Below, one piece after another: positions 58,513-64,000 of a stretch of 64,000 nt of DNA. This stretch comes from Paenibacillus ginsengarvi (GTDB lineage: Bacteria; Bacillota; Bacilli; Paenibacillales; NBRC-103111), in assembly GCF_003626695.1 (NCBI RefSeq), contig NZ_RBAH01000002.1:1-64000 (forward strand), written 5' to 3'. Position numbers and translations under genes: made by a program. The notes beneath the pieces are model-generated. The model made no database searches. It was not told the origin of the DNA and saw only the letters and a program-made list of their open reading frames with translations. Positions within the stretch are counted from its first letter, which is position 1; every line of letters begins with the position of its first letter.

Positions 58513-60492
58513 ATGATGGAGGAACATCCAAACCGTTCAGACTCGATAAGCCGGCGAAAGCTGCTTGCTTCCATGGGGGCTGCCGGAGCAACGTTTGCCG
58601 TAGGCGGCTTGCTCCAGGCCCGGGCATTGGACCCGGAAGGGACTGTGTCCGCTTCGGTATATGGGGCGGGCTTCGAGAACAAGGGCGGCAATGCGAATGG
58701 CATTCGGAACGTTGCCGAGCAGGTCGTGGAGGAGAAGGTGCCGCCTATGATTCAAGAACTCGTTCCTCCCATCATGACTACACTGCTGGATGAGTCGTGC
58801 TTACAGACAATAACGATAGCGGATATGCGCTTGATGGCTGTTGCGCCGACAGCAGATTTCTATGTCGTAACGGATGAAGGCAAGGAAGGCATATTTCGCT
58901 ACGATCCGCTCGATACGACAACGCCGGACAATACGGGAACCGTCATCGTCACGGCATACGGCGCGCGATTCAAACGTATTCATGAAGGCCGCGGCGTAAA
59001 TGTCAAATGGTTCGGGGCAGCCGGAGACGGCTTGACCGATGACACCGCAGCGATTCAAGCGGCTATGGATGTTATGACGGATGGCGGAATCGTATTTTTC
59101 CCCGACGGCAGTTACCGAACGACATCGAAGCTGATCGTCAAACACCGTAATGTGATGTTATCGGGTACCGGGAAAAGGAGTATCCACCATCTGAACCGCG
59201 AGGGGGAGCACAGCTTCGACCGTACTGTTCCCTCTACGATTTTGGCCGATCATACCGGGGACTGCGTTTGGTTGTCCCACTCATACAACTTGAACGGATT
59301 TGCGGCCAATCGGTTGACTTTTGTTACCAATGTAAAAAAAGCGTCAGGCGTGCAAAGCTTGAAGGCGGAACGCTGCTTTGGCTTCGATGTGGGCGGAGAG
59401 GGTCAGTTCCGCAGGGAGTTCGTATTCGAGCACGTATCGGTCGGCAAATTCGGGAAAGCGTTCGAGTTATATGCCAGCTCCGCCTCCAGCGGCACCAGTT
59501 TTTCTGCGATGGGTGTCATCCGGATTCAGAATTGTACTACGATGCACAATGATTTCATTGCCCGGACGATCGATTCCACGGCATGGAACGGATTTGTATA
59601 CGATTACAATGAGGGCGGTAACAATGGGAAAATCGCAGATATGGGCGGTATCCACATTTCGGGCCACAACATCTCGATTTGCCGTAACATCCTGGAAGGG
59701 CAGAGAGACTCGATACGGATATCGGGCGGTCAGCGAGGGCTGACGATCAAAAACAATTATTTCGAAGCGAATACGGGCGAGGCGATCATTTACGTGTCTC
59801 GTCACAATGGACCGTTCGACATCGGAGAAAACTATATGGCTCGGCCGCAGGCCACTCACCGGGTACTGCTCCATCAATCGCTTAACGGCAGGTGCAGCGA
59901 TCCGTATTGGCCGCAGCAAACGAACAAGATGGAATTTGCGATGCCGGGGACTAACAATACGGAGAAATTTTTAAACAATAGTGCGACGACACCCTATTTC
60001 CGCAGCGACCGCTTCGACCCGCAGCTCTTGCAAAAACCGGTATGGAGCCAAGCGGTGCCTGCTGTACCGCCTGTAATCGGGACGGTCGCAACCCGGCGCA
60101 TAACGGAGCAGTACGAGATCCCGGTTGTATCCGGCGAATGGGTAGTCGTGTGCTGGATGCTGCGTCAAAAGACAATCGGACGTACCCCTTACACGGCGAT
60201 TACGCTGCAAACTAGCGGGCAAACTTTCGAATTCGAGCATTACGGACACGGCAATCTGTTTCGCACTACGGAATTTGCCGTTATCACCAGCGCTTTGAAA
60301 GCGAATTCATCCGCGCCCGGCGTAACGGTGGACATGTGGCCGTGCGGGAAATCGCCTGCAAACGGTGAAAGCTATGAGATTTATTCCCCGCTCGTTTATA
60401 CGATCGCCGACGTGAACGACATTCGGCCTTATGTCGAGATGAGGCAATACGTTCAGCATTTCGTTTTACCGGAGTTGAGCGGTTTAATCTGA
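58513..60492 (+). CDS. Tat-exported beta-helix (pectate-lyase-like) protein
   Basis: 659 residues, ATG behind TAGGGAGGAAA. A twin-arginine signal (SISRRKLLASMGAAGATFAV) spans about residues 11-35. Residues 50-165 share the N-terminal module of the protein at 48469 (GIRNVAEQVVEEKVPPMIQ, LDESCLQTITIADMRLMA, YVVTDEGKEGIFRYDPLD). The beta-helix start VKWFGAAGDGLTDDTAAIQ and GGIVFFPDGSYRTTSK follows, then many parallel coils, and the end is a longer C-terminal beta-rich domain (RITEQYEIPVVSGEWVVVCW) absent from the paralogue. Presumably it binds or cleaves an extracellular polysaccharide. It lies 62 bases after the binding-protein gene. Confidence 0.88.
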   Translation: MMEEHPNRSDSISRRKLLASMGAAGATFAVGGLLQARALDPEGTVSASVYGAGFENKGGNANGIRNVAEQVVEEKVPPMIQELVPPIMTTLLDESCLQTITIADMRLMAVAPTADFYVVTDEGKEGIFRYDPLDTTTPDNTGTVIVTAYGARFKRIHEGRGVNVKWFGAAGDGLTDDTAAIQAAMDVMTDGGIVFFPDGSYRTTSKLIVKHRNVMLSGTGKRSIHHLNREGEHSFDRTVPSTILADHTGDCVWLSHSYNLNGFAANRLTFVTNVKKASGVQSLKAERCFGFDVGGEGQFRREFVFEHVSVGKFGKAFELYASSASSGTSFSAMGVIRIQNCTTMHNDFIARTIDSTAWNGFVYDYNEGGNNGKIADMGGIHISGHNISICRNILEGQRDSIRISGGQRGLTIKNNYFEANTGEAIIYVSRHNGPFDIGENYMARPQATHRVLLHQSLNGRCSDPYWPQQTNKMEFAMPGTNNTEKFLNNSATTPYFRSDRFDPQLLQKPVWSQAVPAVPPVIGTVATRRITEQYEIPVVSGEWVVVCWMLRQKTIGRTPYTAITLQTSGQTFEFEHYGHGNLFRTTEFAVITSALKANSSAPGVTVDMWPCGKSPANGESYEIYSPLVYTIADVNDIRPYVEMRQYVQHFVLPELSGLI

Positions 60493-60526
60493 TCGCATGA
60501 AGGTGAAAACGGGAGGAACGACGCAG

Positions 60527-61314
60527 GTGGAACTGATTACCCGCTATTACGATGAGGATATTATTTTGAAGCGTGCTGTTGATATCGTTTGTCCGACACC
60601 TGTTACCAAGAGGGTAGCCCTCTTCTACATTCATGGGGGCGGTTGGAGAGCGGGGGCCCGGACGGCTTTCACCGGCACTTGTATTATTTTTCGCGCAAAG
60701 GTTATGTATGTGCCTCGGCCGGCTACCGGCTTGCGCCGGCTGTCCGCTTCGCAGAGCAGATGGGTGATGTCGTCACCGGCTATGAGCGTTTTCTAACGTA
60801 CATCCGGGAGCGGGAGCTGGAGATCGACCGGGTGATCGTGCTTGGAAGCTCCGCAGGTGCGCATCTGGCGTCGTTGCTGGCCTTGACCGACCCCGCGCAA
60901 TGGGAACAGGGAGTGCAGCGGACTCAACCGTGGCTCCGGCCAAGCGCTTGCGTATCCATTAACGGACCGGCCACTTTAGAGAAGTGGGACCCTATGCACG
61001 AGGGGATCAAGCGGGATATCGAGAATATGCTCGGCGTGACTTACGAGGAGGAAAGCGTTTTATTTCGCCATGCGTCGCCGATGACGTATGCGGAAGGGGA
61101 GGCAGCCGACTTTCTGTTTATTCTTGCAGGCAAGGAGAAGTTTTTCCCGCATTCCTTTATTTACGACATGAGCGAGAAGCTTAAGCGGCTGTCCAAGCGT
61201 TCGGAGGTGGTACTATTTCCGGAAGCGGAGCACGGATTTTTTTACGGCATCGGCAGTCCGCAGCAGCAACAGGCGCTGACCGTGCTGGAGCCTTTTTTGG
61301 AGAGTTATGCATGA
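60527..61314 (+). pseudogene. Alpha/beta hydrolase (esterase) with a frameshift
   Basis: An esterase-like sequence is split over two frames. From GTG at 60527 (site GGGAGG) the first frame gives VELITRYYDEDIILKRAVD and the oxyanion motif IHGGGWRAG; at the G-run 60652-60656 it shifts, and the second frame continues PDGFHRHLYYFSRKGYVCAS, AGYRLAPAVRF, the nucleophile motif GSSAGAHLASL, and the catalytic His in EHGFFYG. One extra G in the run would restore a single 260-residue enzyme of the HSL/BD-FAE-type carboxylesterases. It is either a recent mutation or a sequencing error in a homopolymer. It ends the beta-helix operon. Confidence 0.8.
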
Positions 61315-61335
61315 CCACCCGATGAAACGATCGTG

Positions 61336-61362
61336 GAGCTGCCGTGAGGGCAGCTCTTTTTT
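61336..61362 (+). terminator. Intrinsic terminator of the operon
   Basis: GAGCTGCC (61336) pairs with GGCAGCTC (61349), followed by six T, 22 bases after the esterase stop. Confidence 0.85.
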
Positions 61363-61477
61363 GTTGTTTGCGTTAGGTATTAGGTCTCATTTTGCTCCAT
61401 ATCGGTTTGTAGTTCAGGAATTTGCTGGTATATTTATATGTTGAAGAAGCAGCCGAGTTTAGCTGGGAGGTTTAGAT

Positions 61478-63331
61478 TTGGATTTTATTAAATTAACTTG
61501 TCCGAACTGCAATGGCAAAATCGAATATAAAGAAGGGCGAACCTTCAAATGTCCTTATTGCGAAACGGAACTGTTGTTGAAAGAAAATAATGTCGTCATC
61601 AACAACTATTACGGCTCGGGTCCTGTGCAAGCCAAAGCGCAGCCCAAACCTAATTACAAGCCGCTGTTCCTTGTGCCGTTCTTAGTCCTCTGCGCTATTT
61701 TTGTTTATGTCATTTTGAACAACAATACATCCGAACCCAGCAGCTCTGGGAAAGTGTCTGTTCGCACAATGCCGGAAAGCGAAGTCCTTCTGTCCTTTTT
61801 AAAAGATATTTTACATAAGGGGACGGCGATGCCGACAGAGGAAGAAATCGCTAAAATCCGTTATTTGTCCACCCGCTACGTAGATTATCAGTGGCATTTT
61901 GCTTACAGCTTGGATGATCCGTTTACGAATAAGCAAGCTGTAATTACCGACTATGTCGTGATGGATAAAGTATTGAATACGCAAAGAATCGAACAAAAAG
62001 ATTTCGAAGCGTTTAGCGGACTTACCGAGTTAAACCTGATGGGCGAATACCAGATTTCCCAAAGTGAAAAAGCAAGCTTCCGGCATCTGCAAGGATTAAA
62101 AAGCTATACGGGCGGCTTTAACGAATCTTTTCGAAGGATTGCCGACTATTTTGGCGATAAAGCTAAAGTAGAGGAGCTTTCCATTCAAATTCGAAGCAAT
62201 GCGGAGCTGGCTTTATTACTCGAGTTTCCGAAGCTTCGCTCCCTGGAAATCAGTTATGTCGACGAATCGGTGACTGACTTTCAATTGCTGAGCCAGCTTC
62301 CTTTAAAGTCTTTGTTCATCACCCGCATCAATGATCTGAGATGGCTGGCATCCTTAACCGGTCTGGAATCATTGGCCGTTTCTTATAGCGAAGCGACGGA
62401 TTTCAGCGCTTTGTATTCGCTGAGTCAATTGCAAGCCCTAAAGCTTACTTTTGTTAAAAACTTAAAAACGCTTGATTTCGTTCAAAATATGCCCAACCTG
62501 CAATCGCTCGATCTAAATCAAGTTGGCGTTACGAACCTGGACCGCCTTAGAAATAAAACATCTTTAACAAAACTGTATCTATCCGCCGGAAGCCAAATGG
62601 GATCTATGGAGTTTATCAATAGCCTGACGTCCCTGACGGAACTCACGATATCCAGTTATAGCGGATCGATACCCGCGCTGTATTTGCCGAATTTGAAGCA
62701 GGCCGAGCTCAAAGACGCTTTCCTGCCCAAATTGGAGGCGCCAGCTATAAAAACTTTGACGGTTTACGTTCGCGGCGGCGATATGGACGGGGCGAATCTG
62801 GTGAAATATTCGCAGTTGGAGCAGCTTACCTTGATGGAGTATGGAAGCTTTAAAGGCATCAGTTCTCTAAATCAACTGCCAAACCTTCGAACACTGCTTC
62901 TAAATGAGACGGCTTTTTTCAGCGGAGCGGATGCCTTATTCAATCTGCAGCATGTAACGACGATCGACTGTAATAAATGCTGGTTCCAACTGAATAGTCA
63001 AAGTCCATTTGCCAATAACACGCTGGAGCATTTAACTTTGAACCACCCCTCTTTTCGAATAGGGAAAGGCGATGATTTGAAAGAAATGGATCAGGCCATG
63101 CCTTACTTTGCCAATATGACAGCCTTGCGTTCGTTTACCTTGCAGGACAGCTCGCTTCAGTCGTTACAGTTTCTGAAAAATTGGCAGCAAATCGAGGAAC
63201 TCCATTTGGAGAATAACGCCATTTCCGATGTGGAGCCTCTAGTGAATCTGCCTAAGTTGAAAATACTGTATCTTGTTGGGAACCAAGTGCAGAACAAGTC
63301 TGTTCTTGATAAGGACATTTTGGTGTATTGA
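61478..63331 (+). CDS. Zinc-ribbon, single-helix membrane protein with leucine-rich repeats
   Basis: 617 residues from a TTG after GGGAGG. A zinc ribbon (C8-x2-C11 and C25-x2-C28) lies at the N terminus, inside the cell. A transmembrane helix follows at about 61-80 (LFLVPFLVLCAIFVYVIL). From residue 160 on, about 15 leucine-rich repeats run to the end (LTGLESLAVSYSEATDFSAL, MPNLQSLDLNQVGVTNLDRL), with an internalin-like final unit IEELHLENNAISDVEPLVNL. The LRR is therefore likely outside the cell while the ribbon is inside. Function is unknown; it stands alone between terminators. Confidence 0.85.
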   Translation: MDFIKLTCPNCNGKIEYKEGRTFKCPYCETELLLKENNVVINNYYGSGPVQAKAQPKPNYKPLFLVPFLVLCAIFVYVILNNNTSEPSSSGKVSVRTMPESEVLLSFLKDILHKGTAMPTEEEIAKIRYLSTRYVDYQWHFAYSLDDPFTNKQAVITDYVVMDKVLNTQRIEQKDFEAFSGLTELNLMGEYQISQSEKASFRHLQGLKSYTGGFNESFRRIADYFGDKAKVEELSIQIRSNAELALLLEFPKLRSLEISYVDESVTDFQLLSQLPLKSLFITRINDLRWLASLTGLESLAVSYSEATDFSALYSLSQLQALKLTFVKNLKTLDFVQNMPNLQSLDLNQVGVTNLDRLRNKTSLTKLYLSAGSQMGSMEFINSLTSLTELTISSYSGSIPALYLPNLKQAELKDAFLPKLEAPAIKTLTVYVRGGDMDGANLVKYSQLEQLTLMEYGSFKGISSLNQLPNLRTLLLNETAFFSGADALFNLQHVTTIDCNKCWFQLNSQSPFANNTLEHLTLNHPSFRIGKGDDLKEMDQAMPYFANMTALRSFTLQDSSLQSLQFLKNWQQIEELHLENNAISDVEPLVNLPKLKILYLVGNQVQNKSVLDKDILVY

Positions 63332-63457
63332 GGGAACAAGTTATCTGCAACTAGATGTTTCATAGGAAACATGGTATTATGTTCATGTTTCGGAAGAACT
63401 TTCAAAAAAGCCTCTCGAGACAACATTTCATGGGCATTTACTATTCGGAGGGGTATA

Positions 63458-64000
63458 TGAAAAACATCTTTAGTGCACTACTGCTTTCCTTACTATTTAT
63501 GATTGTCATGGGATGCCAGGCGAGCAAGAATGAAGACAAGGCCACAAATGCAGCACCGGCTGCCGCCGAGTCCAATACCGGCTCCAAAGAAGAAAGCCAG
63601 AAGATTAATGTAGACAAAGGGCTATTAGATGTCGAGGTTACTTTACCAGCATCCTTTTTTAACGGACAGGACCTGGATCAAGTCATCGAAAAAGCAAAAA
63701 CGGATGGTGTAAAAGAAGCAAAGAAAAACGCGGACGGTTCTGTAACTTATAAGATGTCCAAAGCGAAGCATGCTGAAATGATGAAAAATTTTGAGGATGC
63801 CATCGTCAAGATGGTAGACGATCTGAAAAGCGGTAAAGACTTCAAGTCGATCAAAGCGGTTGACGTTACCAAGAAATATTCCGAATTTACAGTGACGGTG
63901 GATAAAAACGCTTTTGAAAACAGCTTTGATGCAATCGGTCTTCTCGGGGTTGGAATGAGTTCCATGTTTTATCAGTCGTTTAACGGGGTTGCGTCAGACA
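63458..64000 (+). CDS. Lipoprotein, cut by the window edge
   Basis: At least 181 codons, running off the right end. The ATG follows CGGAGGGG. The signal MKNIFSALLLSLLFMIVMGC gives an acylated Cys at 20. The mature part is Ala/Ser-rich at first (NAAPAAAESNTGSKEESQ) and then a soluble alpha-beta domain (GLLDVEVTLPASFFNGQDLD, VTVDKNAFENSF). I do not recognise the family. Confidence 0.8.

Noticed and set aside
1..64000. tRNA, rRNA and CRISPR arrays
   Set aside because: No cloverleaf, conserved rRNA segment or repeat-spacer pattern was noticed by reading; a covariance-model scan would be needed to exclude short ncRNAs fully.

Overview
The window looks like a chromosomal segment of an aerobic endospore-forming Firmicute of the Paenibacillaceae (Paenibacillus or Cohnella type). 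The reasons are strong GGAGG ribosome sites with frequent GTG and TTG starts, a GerA-family spore germination operon, SLH-domain surface protein, a B. subtilis-like pspA-ydjG-ydjH-ydjI operon, many AraC/cupin regulators, Gfo/Idh/MocA oxidoreductases and solute-binding lipoproteins. This taxonomic call is inference; no rRNA or tRNA is present.

Layout. 0.2-6.7 kb: a membrane-anchored hypothetical, a small lipoprotein, a divergent AraC/phytanoyl-CoA dioxygenase pair, two Nudix hydrolases, a P-loop kinase-like gene with an internal frame disturbance and an odd leader, a VOC protein and two unknowns. 6.9-9.9 kb: a 7TM-PAS histidine kinase overlapping a REC-wHTH-BTAD response regulator. 10.1-12.3 kb: a protein with the N-terminal motif seen in contractile-injection-system cargo, plus a small partner. 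12.3-18.1 kb: a Cfr-type 23S rRNA methyltransferase behind a long structured leader, a CD3324-like small protein, and a heterodimeric ABC exporter. 18.2-24.2 kb: a 1978-residue modular SLH surface protein.

24.3-38.9 kb: a divergent Gfo/Idh/MocA-AraC pair, the envelope-stress operon pspA-ydjGHI, then a carbohydrate-type locus: a decayed GntR-SBP regulator, two solute-binding lipoproteins under a consensus promoter and a possible cre site, an intact GntR-SBP fusion regulator, a Tat-type beta-helix protein and two coupled Gfo/Idh/MocA genes. 39.2-45.9 kb: a germinant receptor operon in order A-C-D-B, a divergent second B subunit, a DUF2238-type membrane protein and an L,D-transpeptidase. 46.1-55.1 kb: a small unnoticed gene, DUF2935, AraC, a second Tat beta-helix protein, a cyclase, GNAT, SRPBCC, an IS200/IS605 element (tnpA, tnpB, putative omega RNA) apparently inserted in an overlapping start codon, a structured non-coding repeat, and another AraC. 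55.3-61.3 kb: a second carbohydrate-type operon (FAD oxidoreductase, solute-binding lipoprotein, third Tat beta-helix protein, frameshifted esterase). 61.5-64 kb: a zinc-ribbon/LRR membrane protein and a lipoprotein cut by the window edge.

The two carbohydrate-type blocks share parts (SBPs without permeases, Tat-exported beta-helix proteins, oxidoreductases, AraC or GntR regulators) and probably act on extracellular glycans, but no substrate can be read from the sequence. The most noteworthy items are the Cfr-like gene with an attenuator-type leader, the orphan injection-system-cargo-like pair, the GntR-SBP fusion regulator and its pseudogene, and the IS605 insertion exactly at a stop/start overlap.
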